From Prevotella melaninogenica ATCC 25845 (GTDB lineage Bacteria > Bacteroidota > Bacteroidia > Bacteroidales > Bacteroidaceae): a stretch of 64,000 nt of DNA. Position 1 is the first letter of the stretch. Each line of letters begins with the position of its first letter. The stretch spans positions 1,369,501 through 1,433,500 of the forward strand of contig NC_014370.1 of assembly GCF_000144405.1 (NCBI RefSeq), read 5' to 3'. Made by a program: the position numbers and the translations under genes. This document shows, piece after piece, positions 1 through 8,935 of this stretch. A model generated the notes under the pieces. It saw only the letters and a list, made by a program, of their open reading frames with translations. It had not been told where the DNA came from and did no database searches.

Positions 1-630
1 GCTCATAATCTCAACCTTAATCAATGTGCTGCGTCTTACATATTCATTATTGGTACGAGGAATTAAGCAAAGATAAGAGGCCTTGTGATTGAGCGTAAAT
101 TTATAACCACTACCAAGTTTGACACCTGTAGCGATTCCGCAATCTCCCGATTCACCTGCATGATCAAAGTTATTTGGTGAAGATTGTGTTTGTTCTGTCT
201 TTATCTCTACTTGTGGTTGTGAGCCTGAAACAGCCTTATTGGTGTAAATAATATCATGTGAAGCACCTGTGTATGTACCTGACAGCGCAAACGTAGCAAA
301 AGATTGGTTTGTTGCCGAAGGAATTGTTGCCGCAGCACTCTGCTGCCAAGTACCAGCATCATCCTTAACCCATATTTTGTCACTGCTACTCCAATTCACA
401 GAAGCACCAGCACCCTTTGTATGGTTAAGGATTGCCGTACGTGTTGTTACCTCTGGCTGAGAAGTACCTGTAAAGACGGTTGAACCTGTAGGAATATCGC
501 TTTTCTTTTGTTTTCCCTCCTGCACCGTATCATCATTGACACAGCTGGCAGTAAGCAATAAAGCAGCAAAACCATAACACATGCTTTGCATTACTAAAGT
601 TATAGTTGATCTTTTCATAAATTTATTCAT
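1..630 (-). CDS. Fimbrillin-like lipoprotein, 3' end beyond window
   Basis: This reading frame is open from an ATG at 630 to the window edge (210 codons), so only the N-terminal part is present. It begins with a basic stretch and a hydrophobic segment ending in LLLTASC, a relaxed Bacteroidota lipobox with Cys30, so it is probably an outer-membrane lipoprotein. After a Ser/Thr-rich linker comes TRTAILNH followed by VNWSSSDKIWV, the pattern typical of fimbrillin-family and Mfa-like surface proteins (a TRT strand, then a W..xD.I strand). A second ATG at 618 (MKRST) is an alternative start. It lies 18 bp behind a 65-aa ORF and is probably cotranscribed with it. An adhesin or pilus role is inferred from the family only. 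Confidence 0.7.
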   Translation of the reverse strand, partial: MNKFMKRSTITLVMQSMCYGFAALLLTASCVNDDTVQEGKQKKSDIPTGSTVFTGTSQPEVTTRTAILNHTKGAGASVNWSSSDKIWVKDDAGTWQQSAAATIPSATNQSFATFALSGTYTGASHDIIYTNKAVSGSQPQVEIKTEQTQSSPNNFDHAGESGDCGIATGVKLGSGYKFTLNHKASYLCLIPRTNNEYVRRSTLIKVEIMS

Positions 631-648
631 TTTCTTTTCAAACAGTTA

Positions 649-846
649 TTAGTTCTCTTCCGTATCATTCCAAGAAGCATTATCCAAGTCTTCTTCGTTA
701 AAGATGTTTTGTTTTGCATCTCCTGTTACCGTACCAGGTTGAATCTTTCCAGCATTACCACTGGCATTATTCAACAAGAATTCTGTTTCAGTGCAAACAA
801 TTTTGCATTGAGGTTTTTGATAAACCATTCTTTCAGTTGCTATCAT
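649..846 (-). CDS. Small hypothetical protein upstream of fimbrillin-like gene
   Basis: This 65-aa ORF has no signal peptide. It starts with a MVYQKP-type N-terminus and ends in an acidic tail (NEEDLDNASWNDTEEN). Short ORFs of this kind, with a YxxP start and an acidic Asp/Trp tail, often precede surface lipoprotein genes in Prevotella; that comparison is from memory, not a search. A -7 box at 874-881 lies about 28 bp upstream of the ATG at 846, so the gene appears to be first in a transcript with the lipoprotein. A second in-frame ATG at 828 is possible. Function unknown. Confidence 0.6.
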   Translation of the reverse strand: MIATERMVYQKPQCKIVCTETEFLLNNASGNAGKIQPGTVTGDAKQNIFNEEDLDNASWNDTEEN

Positions 847-873
847 TTCGTTTAATTTTTAGAGGATACATTG

Positions 874-881
874 CAAACGTA
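874..881 (-). promoter_or_regulatory. Bacteroidota -7 promoter element
   Basis: On the minus strand this reads TACGTTTG, matching TAnnTTTG. It sits just upstream of the 65-aa ORF and the fimbrillin-like gene. I see no convincing TTG at -33. Confidence 0.5.
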
Positions 882-1053
882 TATCCTGTTTTATTGATTA
901 AAATAAAGTTATTATTTCGTGCTTAATTTCTTCTTATTTCAGTTTACGTAGGGACACAAAAAAGCGAACAAAGGAAACTCCGAAAAGTCCTTTGTTTACA
1001 GGGGTTGCACAGCACACATCGCGCGCGTATGCGAGAAGAAAAAAGTGAGGAGG

Positions 1054-1224
1054 TTACGCCTGGCCTAAGAGAGAGAGTACAAAATTATTTGGAACTACCA
1101 AATAATTTGCGATATTTTTTCTGTCTTTCTTCGTTAAAGAATTTAATGCAGCACAAATAGAGCCTACACCTTTATTTCCTAAGGTGCAAACATTTGCTGA
1201 ATTAATATTCTTTATGACGCTCAT
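1054..1224 (-). CDS. Small ORF, 56 aa, unknown
   Basis: The ORF runs from ATG at 1224 to TAA at 1054-1056. The peptide begins MSVIKNINSANVC, has a central basic segment (LTKKDRKNIANYL) and ends NFVLSLLGQA. It has two cysteines and no signal peptide. The support for a real gene is a well-formed promoter immediately upstream (1258-1287), whose transcript would begin about 25 bp before the ATG. It is on the same strand as, and 173 bp upstream of, the next ORF of the fimbrillin-like group. It could be a leader peptide, a signalling or bacteriocin-like peptide, or chance; I recognise no family. Confidence 0.45.
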   Translation of the reverse strand: MSVIKNINSANVCTLGNKGVGSICAALNSLTKKDRKNIANYLVVPNNFVLSLLGQA

Positions 1225-1257
1225 TGTTATTACAAGTTAATTTTATTTTAACTGGGC

Positions 1258-1287
1258 GCAAAGGTAGTGAGAATATATGAAACAAAC
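1258..1287 (-). promoter_or_regulatory. Bacteroidota promoter (-33/-7) for the 56-aa ORF
   Basis: The minus strand carries GTTTG at 1283-1287 and TACCTTTGC at 1258-1266, close to the spacing expected for the Bacteroidota -33 and -7 boxes. The only downstream coding candidate is the 56-aa ORF at 1224. Confidence 0.6.
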
Positions 1288-1396
1288 AAGAAAATAGAAA
1301 AAAATAAAAACATTTGTCTTTCCTTGCTTTACGTATTACCTTATATAATAGTAAACATCTTTGCAGAACTATTTATTTGTAAGAGGTTTCTTACCT

Positions 1397-2818
1397 TTAT
1401 AATAAAGGGCTCAAGAGCCTTATTATTGATTCCCACAATCGTTGTAGGAAAGAACGATGTGTAAGGTTTCGCACATCTTCTAAGGCAACACACTCTTCTT
1501 GATCTTTTAAGAAGATATCCTTTACTTCTAATGCTATTTTCTTATCATAGAAGAAAGCATTTGCTTCAAAGTCATTCTCAAAGCTACGGAAGTCAACATT
1601 AGTAGAACCAATCGTTGCTATGCTATCATCGGCAACAAGAAGTTTCGAATGATTAAAACCAGCCTTATATAAATAAACTTTTACTCCCGCTTTCACTGTA
1701 TCTAAGACGTATGTGCGTGAAGCCCATTCCACAATCTTTGTGTCTGTCTCGTAAGGAATCATCAGTCTTACATCTACTCCCGACAAAGCTGCAGTACGCA
1801 TAGCAAAGAGGATTGGGTCGGTAGGAAGGAAGTAAGGTGTTTCCATATAGACATATTGCTTCGCACTGGTAAGTACCCTTACGTAACCTTGCTCTATCTC
1901 AGGCCATAAACTTGTTGGACTACTGGTGACAATCTGAATAAGACTATCATTCTCAGTAACCTTACTGACAGGATAATAAACATGATTGGTTATTAGTTCA
2001 CGACTTACAAAGAACCAATCTACCAAAAAGGCACGTTGCAAACCATATACCGCTGCACCAGTTATCTTAACATGCGTATCACGCCAAGCTAATTTCTTTA
2101 TCCCTTGCACATAACGATTGGCAATATTCATACCACCGATAAATCCCACCTCACCATCAATCACACATATCTTTCTATGATTACGATAGTTCACCTTACT
2201 GGTAAAGACTGGAAAGCGTACAGGCATAAAGGCATATACTTCTATTCCCTCAGCTCGCATACGGTCAAAAAAACGATTCTTTGTTTTCCAAGAACCTACA
2301 TCATCATAGATGACACGTACCTCTACTCCTTGTCGTGCTTTATCAATCAAAGCATCAGCAACAATCTGCCCCAAGGGGTCACTGGCAATAATAAAAGTAT
2401 CTAAATGGATATGATGTTCAGCCTTACCAATCTCCATTAACAAAGAAGGAAAAAACTCGTATCCAGAAGTATAAATCTCTGTTTCGTTATTCTTAAATGG
2501 TAAGACCCAGTTCTGATTCATGAAGAGTTTGATAAGTTCTCGGTACTCATTAGGCAGATGAAGACGCTTCTGTTCTACAAACTCCAACATGGAATGCTTG
2601 GTCAACTGGTCCATACTATACTGCCATATCTTACGCTCCTTACGTGTGGTCTGACCGAAGAAGAAGTAAAGAATGATACCTAACATTGGGATAAACGTCA
2701 GCACCAACATCCACGCCATTGTCTTGGCTGGCTGTCGGTTATCCATCAATACGCGTACCATCACCATAATGATGACAACAACGTAGACTGCTAAGAATGC
2801 CCAATGAACATAAATCAT
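1397..2818 (-). CDS. cls: Cardiolipin synthase
   Basis: This 473-aa phospholipase D-superfamily enzyme should condense two phosphatidylglycerol molecules into cardiolipin plus glycerol at the inner membrane. Two hydrophobic segments (about residues 5-22 and 35-55) form the N-terminal anchor. Both catalytic HxKxxxxD motifs are visible: HRKICVID near residue 216, followed by FIGGMN, and HSKLLVAD near residue 395, followed by IGSTN. Length is normal for the Cls family. It is the third gene of the dnaG operon, with 17 bp between it and the TPR gene. A terminator-like hairpin overlaps its stop codon. Confidence 0.92.
   Translation of the reverse strand: MIYVHWAFLAVYVVVIIMVMVRVLMDNRQPAKTMAWMLVLTFIPMLGIILYFFFGQTTRKERKIWQYSMDQLTKHSMLEFVEQKRLHLPNEYRELIKLFMNQNWVLPFKNNETEIYTSGYEFFPSLLMEIGKAEHHIHLDTFIIASDPLGQIVADALIDKARQGVEVRVIYDDVGSWKTKNRFFDRMRAEGIEVYAFMPVRFPVFTSKVNYRNHRKICVIDGEVGFIGGMNIANRYVQGIKKLAWRDTHVKITGAAVYGLQRAFLVDWFFVSRELITNHVYYPVSKVTENDSLIQIVTSSPTSLWPEIEQGYVRVLTSAKQYVYMETPYFLPTDPILFAMRTAALSGVDVRLMIPYETDTKIVEWASRTYVLDTVKAGVKVYLYKAGFNHSKLLVADDSIATIGSTNVDFRSFENDFEANAFFYDKKIALEVKDIFLKDQEECVALEDVRNLTHRSFLQRLWESIIRLLSPLL
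1400..1426 (-). terminator. Hairpin overlapping the cls stop, probable operon terminator
   Basis: The arms AATAAGGCTC and GAGCCCTTTATT (minus strand) form a near-perfect stem around a two-base loop. The last codons and stop of cls lie within or beside it. The T run is weak. Confidence 0.45.
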
Positions 2819-2835
2819 CTATATTCTCCTTTCCA

Positions 2836-4515
2836 CTAACTATTCGATTCGACTGTTCCGCCAGTCTTATCCTTCTCTCGTAACTGCTGAATATACGCTA
2901 ACTCGTCTAATGCAAAGTCTCCAGACTCTGGATCATCAATCATCTGACGAAGCATTTCTTCCGCCTCATCAAATCTATGCAACTCTACCAAGACATAAGC
3001 CTTTCGTCGGTAAAGAAACTGTAGAAAAGGGTGCACCGATTGTTCGAATTCGCCTTCTTCATCTTCAACAATAGAATTATGTAAGTCTTCCAAGATTCCG
3101 TCTATGGTCATCAGCGAACGATAATCACCCAAATAAATCATACAGTTAACATACTCCTCAGCATAAAGAGTGCGATTAACTCCTGTTACAAACGTAAGGT
3201 AGTAATAAGCCCTATCATACTGTTGCAACTCGTTATAGCAGAAGCCTAACATATAGCAGACCTCTAAGAAGAGGTTCCGTTCTTCCAGACTCTTTTTTTC
3301 TATATTAGAATTCAAAAGGCGGTAAGCGTTCTCCAAACAAGAAATCGCTTCATAGTAACGCTTCTGACGATGAAGAGTCCGACTACGATAAACAAAGCGA
3401 GCAGCATCCACACTCTCTACATTGGCAATCAATCGTTGCTCTTCGGTTAGTTGGTTCTCCTCACCATTAGCTACCTTACTCTTAGCCTCCTTCCACATAT
3501 AAACGAACTCATCCTGCAACTGCTTTGTTGAGCGAAGGTCGTATGCCAACAAGACAGAGTGCGACTGCACCTGTACTTCCTTCGAATGAAGGGGTCTACC
3601 AATCCCTGATGGCAATGGTAACAATGTGGCAACTACCTGATAGTAAAGCACATCTTCACAACCATCAGCCTGCTGAATACTGAAAGTCATACGACGACGA
3701 GTTGTCGGATGAGCTGGGAGAAAGAATACAAGGTCGAGCATTGCCTTCTGTCGAACAAACGCTCCATCTACTATCAGAGTGTCGGACAGATTATAGGATG
3801 CTATAGATTCACGGTCGTTGATAACTGTTACGGTATCTGTTACCACCGTCAACTCAGAGAAGACAACATCCACCAAACCAAAAACCTTATCCATCCACTG
3901 CTTCAAAGTTGCAGCTTCCTTATCATTCTGACGCCACTCTGCACCTTTCTTCTGATGTCTTAATTCCTGTTCTCGAAGGAGAAAGAAATCACGCGCAACT
4001 TCCTTCTCAGACCATTCCAAATCACTCGTAGCCGAACTTTTTGCTTCCTTCTTCACATCTGTCAGACTCCTAATAAAAGAATTCTGCCATAAAAACATAT
4101 CGACCATAGCCGAAGAAAGAATATCTTTTGCGCGATCGTCATCTAACAGAAGCGGTGTTAGGATATGCATATCAATGATATTTGTTTCCTCATTGATACT
4201 ATAGCTAAACCGTGGACCGGTAGAATTAAGATTAAAGTGATTGCACACATGGCGCACAATATTTATATCTTTCATCTCAGCCTCAGCAAAGAAAAGGTAT
4301 GACAATTCCACCTGTGGACAATTACCGATAATACGAATACCAAAATGTCCACTCTGAAATGTATAACGGACAAGTGCTGCATCACCCTCTTTTCTCCATT
4401 CCCCTGTACAGTTGAGTGCCTTCAGTGCCTTTGAGACTATCCTTTTATTCTCACTTAAATCAAGGTCTGAGAGACGAAGTGATGGCTTGAATAAGTTTCT
4501 TATCATATTCATCAT
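2836..4515 (-). CDS. TPR-containing hypothetical protein
   Basis: This 559-aa protein has no signal peptide or membrane segment, so it is probably cytoplasmic. The N-terminal half resembles no domain I can name. The C-terminal third has helical repeats with TPR-like spacing (YRSRTLHRQKRYYEAISCLENA, YMLGFCYNELQQYDRAYYYL, KAYVLVELHRFDEAEEMLRQ). The start ATG at 4515 overlaps the dnaG stop in an ATGA junction, which implies translational coupling to primase. This dnaG-TPR-cls order suggests a housekeeping role, but none can be assigned. Confidence 0.75.
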   Translation of the reverse strand: MMNMIRNLFKPSLRLSDLDLSENKRIVSKALKALNCTGEWRKEGDAALVRYTFQSGHFGIRIIGNCPQVELSYLFFAEAEMKDINIVRHVCNHFNLNSTGPRFSYSINEETNIIDMHILTPLLLDDDRAKDILSSAMVDMFLWQNSFIRSLTDVKKEAKSSATSDLEWSEKEVARDFFLLREQELRHQKKGAEWRQNDKEAATLKQWMDKVFGLVDVVFSELTVVTDTVTVINDRESIASYNLSDTLIVDGAFVRQKAMLDLVFFLPAHPTTRRRMTFSIQQADGCEDVLYYQVVATLLPLPSGIGRPLHSKEVQVQSHSVLLAYDLRSTKQLQDEFVYMWKEAKSKVANGEENQLTEEQRLIANVESVDAARFVYRSRTLHRQKRYYEAISCLENAYRLLNSNIEKKSLEERNLFLEVCYMLGFCYNELQQYDRAYYYLTFVTGVNRTLYAEEYVNCMIYLGDYRSLMTIDGILEDLHNSIVEDEEGEFEQSVHPFLQFLYRRKAYVLVELHRFDEAEEMLRQMIDDPESGDFALDELAYIQQLREKDKTGGTVESNS

Positions 4516-6446
4516 ACCAGAATATTACTACCAGTTTTCTTTGCTAATTCATTACGAAGATTCTGTGTCCTCATTATCTCGCTCATAATCTCTTGCATCT
4601 CTTGCGAATCTTTCACCTGCAGAAGTCGTTCATTCAGTTCTTTCAAGTGGAAAGAAACATATTCTAAACGGAAGTCAGCTACAAGATGTATAACACGATC
4701 ACGCAATGTTTGTTCCGTTTCTTTCACTTGCAGACTCCCTGCGAGTTGGAAACGATCTACGCTCAATCTCACTGCTACAGATGCGATATTAATATCTGCA
4801 TGCTGTGTGAAATACTCTTCAGCCTTGAACCCTTCTTCACCACAATGCTCTACAGCCTCCTGCAGTATCTTAGTATAAAGTTCATTTGAGAAACCAAGAT
4901 TATCGCTTCCAAGGTCATAAGCAATATATTGTGCTACGGTCAGGTTATATGTCTGTCCGCTATTCTCATCTTTCACATCACGGAAGATTACCTTCTCACC
5001 ATCCTTGACGACAGCTTGGATAAGCATTTGCTCTACCTTCGATGTTGTCGGTTTAGAGGCTACAGCCATTGCATCCTCCCGTTGCTCCTCCATTACCGCA
5101 GCCCGATGTTGCTGTTGTTCACGTGTCTGTTGTTCTCGATTGGAATAGATATTACGATTCATCTGGTCCATCAAGGTTCGCTCTGACACGCCTGTACGAT
5201 TCGCACACTCACGGATATAGGTATCACGGAGTATCGGGTCTTTTATAACAGAAATGCTTTGCACTATTGAACCAACTGCCTCTGAACGCTTAATCGGATC
5301 AGTAACACCCTTTAATAGTACGTTAATCTTAAAGACGATGAAGTCTGTCTGATTATCTTCAATATATTTTCTGAAATCTTCTGCACTGTAACTACGTGCG
5401 AACTCATCTGGGTCTTTTCCGTCAGGAAGTAACAGCACCTTCACATTCATACTCTCAGCCAACAGCATATCCGTACCTCGTAAAGCAGCATGCTGACCAG
5501 CCTCATCGCCATCATAAAGTAGAACGATATTAGGAGTAAAGCGGTGCAAAAGACGTATCTGATGTACAGAAAGTGCTGTACCACTATTAGCTACGACATT
5601 TTCAATACCACACTGGTGCATAGAGACAACGTCCGTATATCCCTCCACCATATAAACAAGGTCGTGCTTAGCTATAGCTTTCTTTGCTTGGAAGATACCA
5701 TAGAGTTCTCTCTCTTTATGATAGATAACACTATCTGGAGAATTGACATACTTCTGACTAACGCCCTTCGTACGAGAATCCAGCAGACGACCACCGAAGG
5801 CTGTCACCTTACCGCTCACACCCACCCATGGGAACATCACACGTCCATTGAAGCGGTCGATAAGTTCTCCATTCTCACGCTCAAAGCAAAGACCAGTCTT
5901 TATAAGAAAATCTCTTTGAAAACCTGCCTTTAAGGCTACATCAGCAAAAGCATGACGACTTGAAAGACAGAAACCTAACTGAAACTTACGAATGATATCA
6001 TCTCTAAAACCACGGCTGCGAAAATACTGCATACCAATAGCCATACCATCAACATCGTTGTGCAAGATATCATTAAAGTACTTTGCAGCCCACTCATTGA
6101 CCAAGAACATTGATTCTCGTTCATTCTCCTGCTGCTTTTCCTCATTCGTCAGTTCTCGCTCATGCACCTCAATATGATACTTATTCGCAAGCCACTTCAA
6201 GGCTTCAGGATAAGTCATCTGCTCATGCTCCATGATAAACTTCACAGCATTACCCGCCGCACCACATGAAAAGCATTTGTAAACACCTTTCACAGGACTA
6301 ACGGAAAACGATGGTGTACGGTCATCATGAAAAGGGCACAAACCTTTATAGCTTGTTCCCGTCTTGCGTAAAGAAACGAAATCGCTGACTACCTCAACGA
6401 TATTCGACGCATTCATAATCCTATCTACAGTCGGTCTATCTATCAT
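4512..6446 (-). CDS. dnaG: DNA primase
   Basis: The product (644 aa from this start) makes RNA primers at the replication fork. The CHC2 zinc finger has ligands C37, H40, C58 and C61 (CPFH and CFSC). The TOPRIM core follows with MVEGYTDVVSM and the metal-binding DGDEAG. A helical C-terminal region should bind DnaB. I chose ATG at 6446 (MIDRPTVDRI, the usual primase start). The alternative ATG at 6467 lies upstream of the -7 promoter box at 6454-6461 and would not be on the transcript. It is the first gene of an operon with the TPR gene and cls. Confidence 0.95.
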   Translation of the reverse strand: MIDRPTVDRIMNASNIVEVVSDFVSLRKTGTSYKGLCPFHDDRTPSFSVSPVKGVYKCFSCGAAGNAVKFIMEHEQMTYPEALKWLANKYHIEVHERELTNEEKQQENERESMFLVNEWAAKYFNDILHNDVDGMAIGMQYFRSRGFRDDIIRKFQLGFCLSSRHAFADVALKAGFQRDFLIKTGLCFERENGELIDRFNGRVMFPWVGVSGKVTAFGGRLLDSRTKGVSQKYVNSPDSVIYHKERELYGIFQAKKAIAKHDLVYMVEGYTDVVSMHQCGIENVVANSGTALSVHQIRLLHRFTPNIVLLYDGDEAGQHAALRGTDMLLAESMNVKVLLLPDGKDPDEFARSYSAEDFRKYIEDNQTDFIVFKINVLLKGVTDPIKRSEAVGSIVQSISVIKDPILRDTYIRECANRTGVSERTLMDQMNRNIYSNREQQTREQQQHRAAVMEEQREDAMAVASKPTTSKVEQMLIQAVVKDGEKVIFRDVKDENSGQTYNLTVAQYIAYDLGSDNLGFSNELYTKILQEAVEHCGEEGFKAEEYFTQHADINIASVAVRLSVDRFQLAGSLQVKETEQTLRDRVIHLVADFRLEYVSFHLKELNERLLQVKDSQEMQEIMSEIMRTQNLRNELAKKTGSNILV

Positions 6447-6453
6447 TATGCTA

Positions 6454-6461
6454 CAAAGATA
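6454..6461 (-). promoter_or_regulatory. -7 promoter box of dnaG
   Basis: The minus strand reads TATCTTTG eight bases before the ATG at 6446, so transcription begins almost at the start codon and the message is nearly leaderless. This decides the start of dnaG. Confidence 0.6.
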
Positions 6462-6628
6462 ACACAAACCAATGAGATAGCAAAGTTAGAACAAGAAAAA
6501 GATAGATACAGCTTATAAGAGATTTCACAAAGTATTTTATATTCGATAAATTATGTGCTGACAAAATAGCTATCACACTCTCCTCATGCTGACACTTCCA
6601 CTTCACCAAATTATCTTCATGAATAAAA

Positions 6629-6770
6629 TAACACCTATTTATTACAAAATAGTTTTGTTTTTAATTGCTGTCACATTTAACATTTCACGTAATTACACTA
6701 TAAACCAATGAGTTAAGTACCAACACTGAATAACAGATATGACAGGAAATCTAACTTCAAGGTTTTCTTA
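6629..6770. repeat. Dispersed repeat C, copy 1
   Basis: About 142 bp that align with 15093-15235. Shared blocks include AACACCTATT, TAGTTTTGTTTTTA, TTGCTGTCACATTTAACATT and ACAGATATGACAGGAAA. Mismatches and small indels separate the copies. No ORF spans either copy. Confidence 0.7.
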
Positions 6771-6980
6771 TAGCTCTTCGGAAATTTGGGGTAAATCTAT
6801 AATGAAGGTATGATTACACCCTATTAGATGGTTTTAGAATGGGGGATAAACTACATGATTAATCTAATTAGGTGCGATGTCTACCTGTCTTATACAAACA
6901 ACTTTTTCACTTATTAGCTGAGATTTGTAAACTATTTTTCCACGACTCAAAATCAATACATGCACTTTTGGCTTCTTAAA

Positions 6981-7085
6981 GACGCTCTTTAGGCTTGCAA
7001 AAGATGCCCTTTAAGGTCTTTACTAACGCCCTTTTGAAGTCTAATTAAGCACCTTTTCTTGCACGACTTCATAACTAATTGATTT
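6981..7085. repeat. Dispersed repeat B, copy 1
   Basis: Aligns with 32721-32805. Shared blocks include GGCTTGCAAAAGATGCCCTT, TACTAACGCCCTTT and AATTAAGCACCTTTTCTT. Inside each copy a submotif (ACGCCCTTTT, GATGCCCTTT, GCACCTTTT) recurs at intervals of about 20-28 bases. Confidence 0.7.
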
Positions 7086-7233
7086 ACTGCTGGTTGCAAT
7101 CTCGCTTTTTACACGTGTTTTTCTGCTTTCTTTTAGGTGTTTTATATGAATTTATGTAATGATTTTTCAACATCCTATCTACAAATTTTTGACGTTTTAA
7201 AAAGAAATGGTTATCAGTGTCGGAGAGTGAATA

Positions 7234-7268
7234 AAATAGACAGCCAAGACTATCTTGGTTGTCTATTT
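7234..7268 (-). terminator. Terminator-like hairpin
   Basis: Arms 7234-7249 and 7253-7268 form a 16-bp stem with one G:T pair around a three-base loop. On the minus strand the stem is followed by TATTTTATT. It lies 227 bp beyond the stop of the gene at 7495, so it may end that transcript. Confidence 0.5.
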
Positions 7269-7494
7269 GCTTAATCTATATCTTTGGTTTACCATTAAAG
7301 CTATACGAAAAAATGTCTATGCGTTTAACGGAAGACCCCCCAAGAAGTTCGAAATGACATGCTTTACCAGAATTCGTATGTATCTATTTATGTAGCATAC
7401 TGATAATCAACAATAATTTATACGCCATATTCCTGAATCGTTACATCTTTCTTTTATTGCCCTATGGAACCCTTGATAAATTCTCACACTGGAT

Positions 7495-8628
7495 TCAATA
7501 AACGTTATATTCTTTCTTCACATTCTGCAATGACTCCTCTTGTCTTCTTTCCTTTTTGCTCATAATAATCTTCATTGCAAAAGGTTGAGGCAATAAAAGA
7601 AATTCTGTTCCTTCACCCACCTCGTTTTTCAGATAAGGTTGTGCCTCATAAATAGAGGTAACATTATAAACTTCAACTCCTTTTTTCTTCTTTCCTTTAA
7701 ACTCTTCTTGAATATAATTAGAATAGCGACAACTACTTAGGTAAAAGGAGTTATCCAATGAGCGATACTCTGCCTCAACATCAATCTGCCAGTCCTTATA
7801 TTGATGTCCATATATAGCATTGATTGTTGAGCGCACAAGTGCATTAGTACGGTGCTGCACATTATAAGCCAATCCCGTAGAACGTTTTGCTCTGAGGATG
7901 ACATTTTGTAGGGTATCTATACATAAATAACCCGAATCTTTCCAATCTTTTTTCGACTTGAATAGGAGTCTTACCACATTGACACCCAAGCTTTCAGACT
8001 CATTATCCACATAGAACCGATGTTCCTTCACAAACTTCTCATCCATATCAGAAACAAAGTCATGGTAAAGCGTATTTTTAAGGTTACTATAGTCACAACC
8101 AGCTGACTTATCCTTAAAGGTGATAATATTCTCCAAGGGAGAGATTTCAAAGAGTTCCTTCTTTCTTACCAGTCCATTACTTACAAAGCGATATAACACC
8201 GTATCGCCTACATTCTGTGTCTGATACTCATATCTTAGAACTCCATTACTTCTATACTTCTTTGCTTTCGTCTTTACAAATTTCATCAACATGGGTTTAA
8301 TCCATGCTGGCTCGCCCGCAGGACTCACGACAACTTCCGAAAGCAACTGCATACTTTGCTCCATAAACAGTGTATCAGACAATACTTTCACGCTTTCTTT
8401 CTGATAGTTTATATGAGAAATCATCAGATTATCAAAAGCAAAATCCACAACAACTCTCCCCTGTTGGTCGCTAAACGTACTCCTCACTTTCCCCATGTAG
8501 GTGGTATATACACTTGCTCTACTCACAGGGATATTATTTACTTTATCCCATATCACAAAGCCTTTCTGCGCAAATGAAGTCACAGAAAGACATAAAAAGA
8601 CAATGCTAACGATAGTACGTTTATTCAT
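7495..8628 (-). CDS. Exported carboxypeptidase-regulatory-like protein
   Basis: This 377-aa protein has a clear signal peptide (basic start, hydrophobic core, cleavage after SFA|Q near residue 20). Residues about 20-90 look like the carboxypeptidase-D regulatory-like fold found at the start of many Bacteroidota envelope proteins (VWDKVNNIPVSRASVYT, then FSDQQGRVVVDF). The phrase LLSEVVVSP then begins a second region with alternating strands. That region resembles the part after the regulatory domain in DUF5686-type proteins but is much shorter, and no catalytic motif is visible. It is monocistronic with its own promoter. Function unknown, probably periplasmic or outer-membrane associated. Confidence 0.65.
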   Translation of the reverse strand: MNKRTIVSIVFLCLSVTSFAQKGFVIWDKVNNIPVSRASVYTTYMGKVRSTFSDQQGRVVVDFAFDNLMISHINYQKESVKVLSDTLFMEQSMQLLSEVVVSPAGEPAWIKPMLMKFVKTKAKKYRSNGVLRYEYQTQNVGDTVLYRFVSNGLVRKKELFEISPLENIITFKDKSAGCDYSNLKNTLYHDFVSDMDEKFVKEHRFYVDNESESLGVNVVRLLFKSKKDWKDSGYLCIDTLQNVILRAKRSTGLAYNVQHRTNALVRSTINAIYGHQYKDWQIDVEAEYRSLDNSFYLSSCRYSNYIQEEFKGKKKKGVEVYNVTSIYEAQPYLKNEVGEGTEFLLLPQPFAMKIIMSKKERRQEESLQNVKKEYNVY

Positions 8629-8717
8629 TTGCTATATTAAGTTTATTTATCTGCAAAATTCTTTTATCTTCAAGGAACTGCAAGTATCAAAACTTCAAAA
8701 GGGTTAGAACTCACCAC

Positions 8718-8749
8718 GCAAAGGTATGAAAAAAGAAAAGTACACACAA
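8718..8749 (-). promoter_or_regulatory. Promoter of the exported protein gene
   Basis: On the minus strand TTG (8747-8749) and TACCTTTGC (8718-8726) are separated by 20 bases. The leader would be about 80 nt. Confidence 0.6.
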
Positions 8750-8833
8750 TATTATCTTCTTATTTTAGGTAAATAATGTACTTATAAACATATTGTATCA
8801 TAACTATACACGCCCTTCTTCATCATGATACAT

Positions 8834-8935
8834 ACAACTTCATGGAATTATTTTCATGAAAAAAAATATTTATCTTCATGAACAAAAATATTTCTTTTCA
8901 TGAAAATAATTCTTTCTGTTCACGTAAATAATTCT
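8834..8935. repeat. TTCATGAA palindromic repeat cluster, copy 1
   Basis: Four TTCATGAA-like palindromes alternate with AAATATTT. A block of about 58 bp ending in TTTTCATGAAAATAATTC matches 62648-62703 with few mismatches, although the two copies are 54 kb apart. Confidence 0.65.

Larger units (their letters stand above)
6462..7494. other. 1-kb gene-free gap with repeats
   Basis: No credible ORF is present. The gap holds one copy each of two dispersed repeats (6629-6770 and 6981-7085) and a strong hairpin (7234-7268). The rest is AT-rich and I recognise nothing in it. Confidence 0.6.

Noticed and set aside
1267..1464. 65-aa ORF overlapping the cls end
   Set aside because: Lies in AT-rich sequence and over the cls 3' end; hydrophobic by chance.
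5544..5933. 129-aa ORF antisense to dnaG
   Set aside because: Shadow frame with no family resemblance; dnaG motifs are on the other strand.
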